Shown in pieces: positions 37,249 through 46,332 of a stretch of DNA of 64,000 bases. The DNA is taken from NCBI RefSeq assembly GCF_001442755.1, contig NZ_CP006367.1, positions 3,410,001 through 3,474,000 on the forward strand, in the 5' to 3' direction. The notes below the pieces were generated by a model, which was not told the origin of the DNA, searched no databases, and saw nothing but the letters and a program-made list of their open reading frames with translations. The position numbers and the translations under genes are program-made. The first letter of the stretch is position 1; each line of letters starts with the position of its first letter. This DNA comes from Aureimonas sp. AU20 (GTDB lineage: Bacteria > Pseudomonadota > Alphaproteobacteria > Rhizobiales > Rhizobiaceae).

Positions 37249-39078
37249 ATGACCCGATCGTCCGTTTCCCCGTCGCCCTCCGCATCGCAAGAGGAGGCGG
37301 ATCTGGGCGCCCTGCCCCGCTGGAATCTGGCCGATCTCTACGCCTCGATCGACAGTCCGCAGATCTCCGCCGATATCGAACGATCCTCGGCGCGCGCCAA
37401 GGCCTTCAACGAGCGCTGGCGCGGCCGTCTTGCGGAAGAAGCTGAGAAGCCCGGCGGCGGAGAGCTCGGCGCGGCGATCGCGGAGTTCGAGGAGATCGAG
37501 GAGGTGCTCGGCCGCCTCGTCTCCTATGCCGGGCTGGTCTATTCCGGCGACACGTCCGATCCCGCCAATGCCAAGTTCTACGGCGACATCCAGGGCGAGG
37601 TGACGGACATCTCCTCCGTGCTGCTCTTCTTCGGGCTGGAGCTGAACCGGGTGGACGACGCGGCGATGGACCGCGCCATGGCGGAGAACCCCGCGCTCGG
37701 CCGCTATCGCCCGTGGATCGTGGATCTCAGGCAAGACAAGCCCTACCAGCTGGAAGACCGCGTCGAGGAGCTGTTTCACGAGAAGTCGGTGACCGGCCAC
37801 GGCGCCTGGAACCGCCTGTTCGACGAGACCATGACCTCGCTGCGCTTCGAGGTGGACGGGCGCACGCTGGCGCTGGAGGAAACGCTGAACCTCCTGCAGG
37901 ACGCCGACCGCGACGTCCGGCGCAAGGGCGCCGAGGCGCTGGCCAAGGTGTTCGGCGAGAACGTGCGGACCTTCGCGCTCATCACCAACACGCTCGCCAA
38001 GGACAAGGAAATCTCCGACCGCTGGCGCGGCTTCGGCGACGTGGCCGATTCACGCCACCTCGCCAACCGGGTGGAGCGCGAGGTGGTGGACGCGCTGGCC
38101 AAGGCCGTGTCGGACAGCTACGCCTCGATCTCGCATCGCTACTACGGGCTCAAGGCCCGCTGGCTGGGGCTGGACGCGCTGGAGTTCTACGACCGCAACG
38201 CGCCGTTGCCCGGCGCCTCGCGCCGCACCATCCCGTGGCTGGAAGCGCGCGACACCGTGCTTTCCGCCTATCGCGGCTTCGACCCCGAAATGGCCGAGAT
38301 TGCCGGCCGCTTCTTCCAGGACAATTGGATCGACGCAGGCGTGCGGCCCGGCAAGGCGCCCGGCGCCTTCTCGCACCCGACCGTGCCCTCCGCGCACCCC
38401 TATGTCCTGATGAACTATCTCGGCAAACCGCGCGACGTGATGACCCTTGCCCACGAGCTCGGGCATGGCGTGCACCAGGTTCTGGCCGGGCCGCAGGGCG
38501 CCCTGATGGCCTCGACGCCGCTGACGCTGGCCGAGACGGCCTCGGTCTTCGGCGAGATGTTGACCTTCCGCTCGCTTCTGGAAAAGGCGCGGGACAAGGC
38601 CGAGCGGCGCACCCTCCTTGCCTCCAAGGTCGAGGACATGATCAACACGGTGATCCGCCAGATCGCCTTCTATCTCTTCGAGCGCGAGATCCACACGGAG
38701 CGGCGCAAGGGCGAGCTGACGGCCGAGCGGATCGGCCAGATCTGGGTCGAGGTGCAGACCCGGTCGCTCGGCCCCGCCGTGCGGCTCGGGCCGGGATACG
38801 AGAGCTTCTGGACCTATGTCCCGCACTTCATCCACTCGCCCTTCTATGTCTATGCCTATGCCTTCGGCGACTGCTTGGTGAACTCGCTCTACTCCGTCTA
38901 CGAGCAGGCCGAGGAGGGCTTCCAGGAGCGCTACTTCGCCATGCTGCGGGCCGGCGGCACGAAGCACCATTCCGAGCTTCTGAAGCCTTTCGGCCTCGAT
39001 GCCTCGGACCCGGCCTTCTGGCATCGCGGGCTTTCCATGATCTCCGGCTTCATCGACGAGCTGGAAGCGATGGACTGA
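37249..39078 (+). CDS. pepF: M3 family oligoendopeptidase PepF
   Basis: A zinc peptidase that cuts short peptides in the cytosol. The 609-residue product has the M3 motif HELGH at 402-406 and the third zinc ligand Glu at about 429 in LTLAETASVFGEM, with FYVYAYAFGDCLVNSLY near the end. The ATG at 37249 has GAGGTG five to six bases upstream and is preferred to the first ATG at 37168. A hairpin GGGCGGG-TTCG-CCCGCCC lies in the leader (37204-37221). It is divergent from the sigma-54 regulator. Confidence 0.94.
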   Translation: MTRSSVSPSPSASQEEADLGALPRWNLADLYASIDSPQISADIERSSARAKAFNERWRGRLAEEAEKPGGGELGAAIAEFEEIEEVLGRLVSYAGLVYSGDTSDPANAKFYGDIQGEVTDISSVLLFFGLELNRVDDAAMDRAMAENPALGRYRPWIVDLRQDKPYQLEDRVEELFHEKSVTGHGAWNRLFDETMTSLRFEVDGRTLALEETLNLLQDADRDVRRKGAEALAKVFGENVRTFALITNTLAKDKEISDRWRGFGDVADSRHLANRVEREVVDALAKAVSDSYASISHRYYGLKARWLGLDALEFYDRNAPLPGASRRTIPWLEARDTVLSAYRGFDPEMAEIAGRFFQDNWIDAGVRPGKAPGAFSHPTVPSAHPYVLMNYLGKPRDVMTLAHELGHGVHQVLAGPQGALMASTPLTLAETASVFGEMLTFRSLLEKARDKAERRTLLASKVEDMINTVIRQIAFYLFEREIHTERRKGELTAERIGQIWVEVQTRSLGPAVRLGPGYESFWTYVPHFIHSPFYVYAYAFGDCLVNSLYSVYEQAEEGFQERYFAMLRAGGTKHHSELLKPFGLDASDPAFWHRGLSMISGFIDELEAMD

Positions 39079-39095
39079 GAGACCCCGGCGGGGCG

Positions 39096-40073
39096 TCAGG
39101 CGAGATCGATCGTCTCGCCCCAGTCGGCCCGGCGCGCACGGCGGAAGCTTTCGCCGTCGCGCTTGGTGAGGAGCCGGCGGCGCAGGGCGCCGTCCTCCTC
39201 GCAGAGCTTCAGCGAGACCTTGCCGCTGCCGGTGTCCGGCGGCGCAAGGATACGGGCCGGGCGCGGCGCGGCGGGCGCCGCCAACCGCGTCGCCGCCACA
39301 TAGCTGAACTTCTCGTCCTCCCAGGGCACCTCGGCCGACTTGGTGCGCAGGTGGACGCGCGAGCGCGCCACGCGGCGCGAGAAATGGCACCAGTCCGGCG
39401 CCTCGACAGGACACTCGCTCTCGTGCGGACAAGGCGCGGCGATCGCGGCGCCCGCTTCGATCAGCGCCCGGCGCGCCTCCAGGATGCGCGCCCATCCGGC
39501 GGGCGTGCCGGGCTCGACGATCAGGAGTACGCCCTGCGTGCGCGCCCAGAGAAGCTCCACCAGTGCCCGGCGCGCGGGCGGTGCCAACTCGTCCAGCACA
39601 TAGGACAGGGTCACGAGATCGGCGGCGGGCAGATCGGCGCCCGCGCGGTCGATCGTGCCGGCGCGCCAGTCCGGCTCGAAGCCGAACTGCCCCTGCCCCA
39701 ACCTCTCCCCGAGCGCGCGGATCGGCGCGCTGGCTTCCAGCAGCGTCGCCTCTTGCAAGGTTTCGAACCGCTCGCCGGCCGCCCACAATGCGGTGCCCGG
39801 CCCAGCGCCGACGTCGAGCAGCCGTCGCGGCGCGAAATCCGGCAGGGCGCTCGCGGTTTCCGCCAGCGCGTCCGACAGGGCGGCGAAGGTCGCGGGCATG
39901 CGCGCGGCGACATAGGCCTTGGCGAAGAGATCGTCGGAAAGATGCAGACGCCCGTCGCGTGTCTCGGCCCGGTAGCGGCCGGACAGAACCTCGGAGGCCG
40001 TGCGCAGGGCTTCGGAGGGAACGCCCGACAGCTCGGCGTCGATCGCGGCGCGCAGGGGACGCGGCAGTTCCAT
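39096..40073 (-). CDS. Rsm22-type small-subunit methyltransferase
   Basis: The 325-residue protein belongs to the Rsm22/METTL17 family, linked to small ribosomal subunit assembly. An SAM-binding motif is seen as LLDVGAGPGTALWAAG (about 84-99) and LVTLSYVLDELAP near 150. A cysteine group CPHESECP, DWCHFSRR and KLCEED (about 208-300) matches the Fe-S-type cluster described in this family. The ATG at 40073 has GGAGGAC upstream. The exact substrate in bacteria is not settled. The gene lies between pepF and homospermidine synthase. Confidence 0.85.
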   Translation of the reverse strand: MELPRPLRAAIDAELSGVPSEALRTASEVLSGRYRAETRDGRLHLSDDLFAKAYVAARMPATFAALSDALAETASALPDFAPRRLLDVGAGPGTALWAAGERFETLQEATLLEASAPIRALGERLGQGQFGFEPDWRAGTIDRAGADLPAADLVTLSYVLDELAPPARRALVELLWARTQGVLLIVEPGTPAGWARILEARRALIEAGAAIAAPCPHESECPVEAPDWCHFSRRVARSRVHLRTKSAEVPWEDEKFSYVAATRLAAPAAPRPARILAPPDTGSGKVSLKLCEEDGALRRRLLTKRDGESFRRARRADWGETIDLA

Positions 40074-40256
40074 CGGGTCGTCCTCCGGGCGGCGGGTGAA
40101 AGGCGGGCGAGCGGGCCGCAAAGCCCGGCCTGGGCCCGCAAAATGCAGCCCCGACGGGCTTGCATGGGTGCTCGGCTTCGGCCGACCCCTTTTATTTGAC
40201 AGCGATCTGCTCTAGCCCGACCCGGAGACCTCAGTCCAGACCGAAAGGATTGCCGA

Positions 40257-41702
40257 ATGGCGAACGAGAACCACCCGATCCATGCCGAGATCACCGGCCC
40301 GATCGTGATGATCGGCTTTGGCTCGATCGGGCGCGGCACGCTCCCGCTGATCGAACGTCACTTCACCTACGACAAGTCGCGCTTCACCGTGATCGACCCG
40401 CGCGACACGCATCGGCATCTGCTCGACGAGCGCAACGTCCGCTACGTCAAGGAATCCGTCACCAAGTCGAACTATCGCGACCTGCTGACGCCCCTCCTTA
40501 CCGAAGGCGGCGGCCAGGGCTTCTGCGTCAATCTTTCGGTCGACACCGGCTCGGTCGACCTGATGCGCCTGTGCCGCGAGCTCGGCGTTCTCTACATCGA
40601 CACCGTGATCGAGCCCTGGCTCGGCTTCTATTTCGACGACAAGCTCTCCAACGCGGACCGCACGAACTACGCGCTGCGCGAGACGCTGCGCAAGGAGAAG
40701 CGCAAGAACCCCGGCGGCACCACGGCGGTTTCCACCTGCGGCGCCAATCCGGGCATGGTCTCCTGGTTCGTCAAGCAGGCGCTGGTCGACATCGCGCGCG
40801 ACACCAATCTCGACTTCGTGGAGCCCGGTCCGAACGACCGCGAGGGCTGGGCGAAGCTGATGAAGAAGGTCGGCGTCAAGGGCATCCACATCGCCGAGCG
40901 CGACACGCAGGTTTCTGCCAAGCCCAAGCCCCGCAACGTGTTCTGGAACACCTGGTCGGTGGAAGGCTTCCTGTCGGAAGGCATGCAGCCGGCCGAGCTC
41001 GGCTGGGGCACGCACGAGAAGTGGCGCCCGAAGAACGCCAAGGACCACGAGAAGGGCTGCAAGGCGGCGATCTATCTCGACCAGCCCGGCGCCAACACGC
41101 GCGTGCGCTCCTGGTGCCCGACGCCCGGCGCCCAGTATGGCTTCCTCGTCACGCACAACGAGGCGATCTCGATCGCCGACTACTTCACGCATCGCAACAA
41201 GGAGGATGAGGTCACCTATCGTCCGACCTGCCACTACGCCTACCACCCCGCCAACGACGCGGTTCTCTCGCTGCATGAGCTGTTCGGCGCGGCCGGCAAG
41301 ATCCAGCCCGAGCATCACGTTCTCGACGAGAACGAGCTGGTGGAAGGCATCGACGAGCTCGGCGTGCTGCTCTACGGCCACGAGAAGAACGCCTACTGGT
41401 ACGGCTCGCAGCTGTCGCTGGAGGAAACCCGCCGCATCGCGCCCTACCAGAACGCCACCGGCATGCAGGTGACCTCGGCCGTGCTCGCCGGCATGGTCTG
41501 GGCGCTGGAAAACCCGGAGGCCGGCATCGTGGAAGCGGACGAGATCGACTATCGCCGCTGCCTGGAAGTGCAGCGTCCCTATCTCGGCCCGGTCAAGGGT
41601 TACTACACAGACTGGACGCCGCTGACCGACCGTCCGGGCCTCTTCCCCGAGGACCTGGACGAGAAGGACCCCTGGCAGTTCCGCAACATCCTCGTTCGCT
41701 GA
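40257..41702 (+). CDS. hss: Homospermidine synthase
   Basis: This enzyme makes sym-homospermidine from putrescine (or putrescine and spermidine) with NAD, a typical polyamine of rhizobia. The 481-residue protein has the NAD-binding IVMIGFGSIGRGTLPLIERH (about 16-35), FCVNLSVDTGSVDLMRLC (about 89-106), STCGANPGMVSWFVKQAL and WCPTPGAQYGFLVTHNEA. Length and sequence match the family throughout. AAAGGA lies before the ATG. A strong terminator follows. It is monocistronic. Confidence 0.97.
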   Translation: MANENHPIHAEITGPIVMIGFGSIGRGTLPLIERHFTYDKSRFTVIDPRDTHRHLLDERNVRYVKESVTKSNYRDLLTPLLTEGGGQGFCVNLSVDTGSVDLMRLCRELGVLYIDTVIEPWLGFYFDDKLSNADRTNYALRETLRKEKRKNPGGTTAVSTCGANPGMVSWFVKQALVDIARDTNLDFVEPGPNDREGWAKLMKKVGVKGIHIAERDTQVSAKPKPRNVFWNTWSVEGFLSEGMQPAELGWGTHEKWRPKNAKDHEKGCKAAIYLDQPGANTRVRSWCPTPGAQYGFLVTHNEAISIADYFTHRNKEDEVTYRPTCHYAYHPANDAVLSLHELFGAAGKIQPEHHVLDENELVEGIDELGVLLYGHEKNAYWYGSQLSLEETRRIAPYQNATGMQVTSAVLAGMVWALENPEAGIVEADEIDYRRCLEVQRPYLGPVKGYYTDWTPLTDRPGLFPEDLDEKDPWQFRNILVR

Positions 41703-41727
41703 CACCCGGCCAACGAAAAGTTGGTGA

Positions 41728-41760
41728 AAAGCCGCGGATTCTTCCGCGGCTTTTTCTTTA
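41728..41760 (+). terminator. Rho-independent terminator after hss
   Basis: AAGCCGCGGA / TCCGCGGCTT with loop TTCT and a long T tract. Confidence 0.85.
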
Positions 41761-41833
41761 GGCGCTGGTCATGACAAGGACATGCACTACCCTTTGGCTT
41801 CGGTAACTGCTTGATGCGCCTTGGGAGTTGGTC

Positions 41834-42292
41834 GTGGGCGAAACGTCGGACGATACCCAGCGCAAGCGGATCGTGGTGAAGGAGATCATGGACGCGGTCA
41901 TGTCCGGCTCGTCCGGATCGATTTCCCGCCACTTCGCGCCAGGCGCCATCTTCTCGAACAAGAACAACGCGGGCATCTTCGACGCGCCCTGGTTCGACCG
42001 GATGGAGGGAGAATACCGCCTGAACGGGGAGGAGGAGGCCAAGTCCTTCCTCAACGAACTCCTGAAACGGGCGAGCTACATCTCCTACAAGCCGCGTGGC
42101 ACGATCGTGGAGGACGAGAACGCGGCCAGTCGGTGCGACTGGACGCGGCAGGACGAGAACGGCTCGCTGGTCACCGGCACGACCATGTACTGGTTCGGCT
42201 TCACCAGCGACGGCCGCATCCGCTCGATCGAGACCATCGCCTCCATCCATTCCGTCATCTCGGCGCGCCGCAACGACGCATCGGTCGCTTGA
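41834..42292 (+). CDS. NTF2/SnoaL-like small protein
   Basis: A 152-residue protein whose pattern (an N-terminal helix, then SISRHFAPGAIFSNKNN, FLNELLKRASYISYKPRGTI and YWFGFTSDGRIRSIETIASI) fits the NTF2-like cone fold used for ligand binding or small enzymes. It has no signal peptide or membrane segment. The GTG at 41834 has GGGAG six bases before it; a TTG at 41828 is less likely. Function unknown; 80 bp before omp10 on the same strand. Confidence 0.7.
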   Translation: MGETSDDTQRKRIVVKEIMDAVMSGSSGSISRHFAPGAIFSNKNNAGIFDAPWFDRMEGEYRLNGEEEAKSFLNELLKRASYISYKPRGTIVEDENAASRCDWTRQDENGSLVTGTTMYWFGFTSDGRIRSIETIASIHSVISARRNDASVA

Positions 42293-42372
42293 CCGGCAGC
42301 GCGCAACGCGGTCTTTCGTCCGCAGTCCCAGTTCGACCTTTCAGCCCAACCTTGATCCCGGAGCTTTCGATC

Positions 42373-42753
42373 ATGCGCCCCGCCCTCGTCCTCGCCAGCC
42401 TTGTCGGCGCCGCCAGCGCGCTTTCGGGCTGCCAGCTCGAACCGCAGAGACAGATCGCCCTCGCCCCGCCCCAGGCGGTGATCGAAGGCCAGTGGAACTC
42501 GGTCGGAGGCCCCGTCGCCTATATCTCGTCCTTCTCGGCCGGGCGCTTCACCTCCAAGACGGCGGACGGCGCGCGCGTCCTGGCGGACGGCTCCTACACC
42601 AAGACCAGCCCGACCCAGGTCGCGATCATCTTCACCTCCACGACGCGCAACACGCGGGAGTCGGTGAACTGCAACCTCATGTCGGCCGAGCGGCTGGCCT
42701 GCGTCAATTCCGCCGGCGCCCGCTTCGAGCTGGCCCGCCGCGCCGGAGTCTGA
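42373..42753 (+). CDS. omp10: Omp10-like outer-membrane lipoprotein
   Basis: A 126-residue lipoprotein with signal peptide and lipobox LSGC (lipidated Cys20). The mature part follows Brucella Omp10: IEGQWNSVGGPVAYISSFSA, GSYTKTSPTQVAIIF and SVNCNLMSAERLACVNSAGA with two conserved cysteines. Omp10 proteins sit in the outer membrane with a protease-inhibitor-like (I78/lipocalin-type) fold; the role is not well defined. It is 80 bp after the NTF2-like gene and ahead of hemH, followed by a strong hairpin. Confidence 0.88.
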   Translation: MRPALVLASLVGAASALSGCQLEPQRQIALAPPQAVIEGQWNSVGGPVAYISSFSAGRFTSKTADGARVLADGSYTKTSPTQVAIIFTSTTRNTRESVNCNLMSAERLACVNSAGARFELARRAGV

Positions 42754-42796
42754 TCTCGCGATCATTGCCGGCCGGCAGTCCGGCTCCCATATGCCC

Positions 42797-42832
42797 GGCG
42801 GCGCCTTCCAGAGCGGAAGGCGCCGCCGCTTT
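42797..42832 (+). terminator. Hairpin terminator after omp10
   Basis: A perfect 13-bp stem GGCGGCGCCTTCC / GGAAGGCGCCGCC with loop AGAGC, followed by GCTTTGC, so the T-run is weak. It lies in the hemH leader. Confidence 0.6.
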
Positions 42833-42871
42833 GCATTCGTCGGCCGCGCACGGCCCCTGTCCGGACCTTTC

Positions 42872-43933
42872 ATGAACGCACCCGTTTCCCGCGCCGCCAG
42901 CACCGAAATCGGCCCCCTTCCCGTCGGCCATCCGCCGGTTCGCCCCAAGAAGATCGGCGTGCTTCTCGTCAATCTCGGCACGCCGGACGGGACCGACTTC
43001 AAGCCGATGCGCCGCTATCTCAAGGAGTTCCTGTCGGACAAGCGCGTCATCGAATGGCCGCGCGCCGCTTGGTATCCCATTCTCTACGGCATCGTACTCA
43101 ATACGCGGCCCAAGAAGTCGGGCCATGCCTACGAGCAGATCTGGAACCACGAGCGCAACGAGAGCCCCTTGCGCACCTTCACCCGCGCGCAGGGCGAGAA
43201 GCTCGCCGCGCGCATGGCCGGGGATGCCGGCGTGGTGGTGGACTGGGCGATGCGCTACGGCAATCCGTCCATCGCCGAGCGGATGGACGCGCTGATGAGC
43301 CAAGGCTGCGAGCGCATCCTGTGCTACCCGCTCTACCCGCAATATTCCGCCTCGACCACGGCGACGGTGAACGACAAGTTCTTCGAGCACCTGTCGGCGC
43401 AACGCTGGATGCCGGCGTCCCGCACCGTGCCCGCCTATCACGACGATCCGGTCTATATCGACGCGCTGGCCCGCTCGATCGAGACGCATCTGGCCTCGCT
43501 CGACTTCGAGCCCGAGCGCGTGATCGCCTCCTATCACGGCATTCCGCAGAGCTATTTCCGCAAGGGCGACCCGTACCATTGCCATTGCCAGAAGACCTCC
43601 CGCCTCGTGGAGGAACGGCTCGGCTGGGCCAAGGGTCGCTTCATGACGACCTTCCAATCGCGCTTCGGGCCGGAGGAATGGCTGCAGCCCTACACCGACA
43701 AGACGGTGGAGGCGCTGGCCAAGGAGGGCGTGAAGCGCATCGCCGTGCTCAATCCCGGCTTCGTTTCGGACTGCCTGGAAACGCTGGAGGAGATCGCGGG
43801 CGAGGCCGGCGAAATCTTCCGCGAACATGGCGGCACGCATTTCTCGCACATCCCCTGTCTCAACGATTCCGAGCCGGGTATGGACGTGATCGAGCATATG
43901 GTGCGCCGCGAACTGCGCGGCTGGCTCGGCTGA
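42872..43933 (+). CDS. hemH: Ferrochelatase
   Basis: Ferrochelatase inserts iron into protoporphyrin IX in the last step of haem synthesis. The 353-residue product has GVLLVNLGTPDG (about 33-44), the metal-site region LCYPLYPQYSASTTATVND and the catalytic stretch VIASYHGIPQSYFRKGDPYH, and ends near VLNPGFVSDCLETLEEI and FSHIPCLND. The ATG at 42872 gives MNAPVSRA; the upstream ATG at 42791 falls inside the omp10 hairpin region. The stop codon is part of a perfect 18-bp inverted repeat. Confidence 0.97.
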   Translation: MNAPVSRAASTEIGPLPVGHPPVRPKKIGVLLVNLGTPDGTDFKPMRRYLKEFLSDKRVIEWPRAAWYPILYGIVLNTRPKKSGHAYEQIWNHERNESPLRTFTRAQGEKLAARMAGDAGVVVDWAMRYGNPSIAERMDALMSQGCERILCYPLYPQYSASTTATVNDKFFEHLSAQRWMPASRTVPAYHDDPVYIDALARSIETHLASLDFEPERVIASYHGIPQSYFRKGDPYHCHCQKTSRLVEERLGWAKGRFMTTFQSRFGPEEWLQPYTDKTVEALAKEGVKRIAVLNPGFVSDCLETLEEIAGEAGEIFREHGGTHFSHIPCLNDSEPGMDVIEHMVRRELRGWLG

Positions 43934-43972
43934 AGCCATTCCCGTGAACCCTGCTTCACGGGAATGGCTTCA
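43931..43972. repeat. Perfect 18-bp inverted repeat including the hemH stop
   Basis: TGAAGCCATTCCCGTGAA and its exact complement TTCACGGGAATGGCTTCA flank a six-base loop. The TGA stop of hemH is the first three bases. No T-run follows on either side, but a 36-base-paired hairpin would protect or end transcripts from hemH and the convergent chemoreceptor gene. Confidence 0.75.
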
Positions 43973-44020
43973 GGAAGGCGGGCGGTGGGACGGGATGCCC
44001 CGCCGCGCGCAAGCCTTCTT

Positions 44021-46078
44021 CTAGGCGCGGCGACGCACGGGCTCGGTGGCGGCGATCCAGGCTGGGTCTTCGGCACCTTCCAACGGCGTCGCCTCCTGTG
44101 GTGTGCCTGCGCCTTCGGGCGAACGCGCGGCCTGTTCGGTCCGCTCAGGCTCGCCGGTTTCGTTCAAGCGGAAGAAGGTCATGGCGTCCGCGAGCTGGCC
44201 GGCCTCGTTGCTGAGGTCGCTGGCCGTCGCGGCCATCTGACCGGCGGCGCCGGCATTGGCCTGCGTCACCTGATCGAGCTGCGTGATCGCGCGCGCGATC
44301 TGCTCGATGCCGATCGACTGTTCGTGGCAGGCCGACGAGATTTCCGACACGAGGTCGGCGGTGCGGTTGATCTCGGGCAGAAGCTCGGCGAGGCGGGCCC
44401 CCGCCCCTTGCGCGACGCCCAAGGTCTCGACGGAAATCTTCGCGATGCCGGCGGCGGCGATCTGGCTGCGTTCGGCGAGCTTGCGCACCTCCGAAGCCAC
44501 GACCGCGAAGCCCTTACCGTTCGTCCCGGCGCGGGCCGCCTCGATGGCGGCATTCAGCGCCAGGAGGTCGGTCTGACGCGCGATCTCCTGCACCTCCCGC
44601 ACCGCCGATGCGATGGTCTTCATCGCCTCGACGGACTGCGAGACCGCCTCGTCGGTGGACACGGCGTGTTCGCGCACCCGCCGCGCGATCGTTTCCGTCA
44701 CCGCCGCGTTGTCGGCGTTCTGACGGATATTGGCCGTCATTTCCTCGATCGCGGCCGAGGCCTCCTCGGACGCGGCGGCCTGACGCGCCGAGCCGGCCGA
44801 CAGCGCCTCGGCCGTTTCGGTCGAGCGGTTGGAGCCGGCTGCCACGGACGCCGACGAAGCGCGAACGCCCGCCACGATATCGGCGAGCTTCGCGGTCATG
44901 CCGGCCATGGCCTTTTGCAGATCGGCGATCTCATCCCCGCCCCTCGGCTCGACCCGCTGCGTCAGGTCGCCCGCGCCGAGTGCGTCGACGAGGCGCAAGG
45001 AGCGGCGCAGGCGCAGGGCGATGGAGCGGGTGAGCCAGATCAGGGTGCCGGTGCCGAACAGAAGCGCCGCGCCGACCAGCACGGCCAGCAGCGCCCGCAT
45101 CCGGTGATAGGAGGCCTCCGCCTCGGCCTTGAAGCCCTCGGCGGCTTGCTGCGCCTCGCGCGTCAACGCATCGAGCCGGGTCTGAACGCGCTCGGCGGCC
45201 GGGCGCTGCACCGTGTCGAGATAGTGCGTCGCCTCCGTCGCACGCGCCTTCATCCCCTCGTCAACGAGCGGCTGCATCTGGGCGAGAGACTGGTTCCAGC
45301 TTTCCCCGATCTGGCCGATCAGGCGCTCGGTGCCGATCGGAGCAGCGCTCTTGAGATCGTCAAACTTGCGGGTGGCGAGCTTCTTCAAACTCTCGAACCG
45401 CTTGAACGCGGCCTGCCGTGTGTCGGCATCGGCCGTGGCCAGGACATCCACCAGGGAAAGCCGGGTCTCGAACATGTTGGTTTCGATGTCGGACAGGCTT
45501 AGGCGCGCGGCGAAGCTCGCGTCGCCTTGGCCCGTCAGCTGGCTGCGCAACATGCGCAGCTTGCCGGTCAGCTCCCTTTCGATCGGCACCAGCGCCTGAC
45601 GCGCATGGGCGACGGCCCAGAGGTCGGTCACCTCCGCAAAACGGAAGGCTTCGTCGGAGACCGGGCGCAGGGTCCGCACGAGGTCGGCGAGATCCCCGCC
45701 GCCCGAGCCCGCCTCGCCGGACTTGGCCGCCTCATACCGCGCCAGTTGCGCCTCGAGCGACGCCCAGGCCGCCTCGTAGTCGGCGCTCATCTCCCCCGTC
45801 TGGTCCGAGGAATAGGCGGCGCGGACGATGCGATGGATGCGCTCCAGATCGGCGGAGATTCCGACCGTCGCCTGCACCATTTCGAAGGGTCGGCGGGTGA
45901 ACTCCGCCATGGTGCGGCTGCTCTGGTCGAGCGAGGTCACGCTCAACAGGCCGACCCCGCCTGTCAGAAGAAGAAGAGTGCCGAACGTCGCGGCGAGCTT
46001 GGTGCCAATGGTCAGCTTCATGCGGATTTCCATCGTCTCGGACGGCCCCACGGGCTGGTGACCCGTTGGGATTCGCAT
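44021..46078 (-). CDS. Methyl-accepting chemotaxis protein
   Basis: A 685-residue chemoreceptor: membrane helices at about 24-46 and 332-355, a helical periplasmic sensor between them (four-helix-bundle type), a HAMP domain (about 355-410), and a signalling domain ending about 640 with [20 protein letters not shown] and [19 protein letters not shown]. The C-terminus has no CheR-tethering pentapeptide. The ATG at 46078 has GGGAGC upstream. No che genes are near; the ligand is unknown. The signalling domain closely resembles that of the second receptor at 58667. Confidence 0.92.
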   Translation of the reverse strand: MRIPTGHQPVGPSETMEIRMKLTIGTKLAATFGTLLLLTGGVGLLSVTSLDQSSRTMAEFTRRPFEMVQATVGISADLERIHRIVRAAYSSDQTGEMSADYEAAWASLEAQLARYEAAKSGEAGSGGGDLADLVRTLRPVSDEAFRFAEVTDLWAVAHARQALVPIERELTGKLRMLRSQLTGQGDASFAARLSLSDIETNMFETRLSLVDVLATADADTRQAAFKRFESLKKLATRKFDDLKSAAPIGTERLIGQIGESWNQSLAQMQPLVDEGMKARATEATHYLDTVQRPAAERVQTRLDALTREAQQAAEGFKAEAEASYHRMRALLAVLVGAALLFGTGTLIWLTRSIALRLRRSLRLVDALGAGDLTQRVEPRGGDEIADLQKAMAGMTAKLADIVAGVRASSASVAAGSNRSTETAEALSAGSARQAAASEEASAAIEEMTANIRQNADNAAVTETIARRVREHAVSTDEAVSQSVEAMKTIASAVREVQEIARQTDLLALNAAIEAARAGTNGKGFAVVASEVRKLAERSQIAAAGIAKISVETLGVAQGAGARLAELLPEINRTADLVSEISSACHEQSIGIEQIARAITQLDQVTQANAGAAGQMAATASDLSNEAGQLADAMTFFRLNETGEPERTEQAARSPEGAGTPQEATPLEGAEDPAWIAATEPVRRRA

Positions 46079-46332
46079 GGTGTCTGCTCCCGAAGACTTA
46101 TCGCGGGATAAAAGCCTTCACCGCATTTGTCGGCATCAATCCAGATGAAATAGCGTGAAACACGTCCGCGCTTCGCGAAATCCCGACGCTTCAATGCCTT
46201 GCGGAGCGGGGCGCTGTCATGAAAGTTTAATCATGAAATCTCGGCAGCTTGGTGCCTTTTCAGGCCAAAGCGTCGCCCAAGTGGGTTTAGAACCGGAACA
46301 GTTGCACATAACGACACATAGACGCCGTGCGC

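Noticed and set aside
44021..46078. Chemotaxis operon
   Set aside because: Two chemoreceptors are present, but no cheA, cheW, cheR, cheB or cheY in the window.
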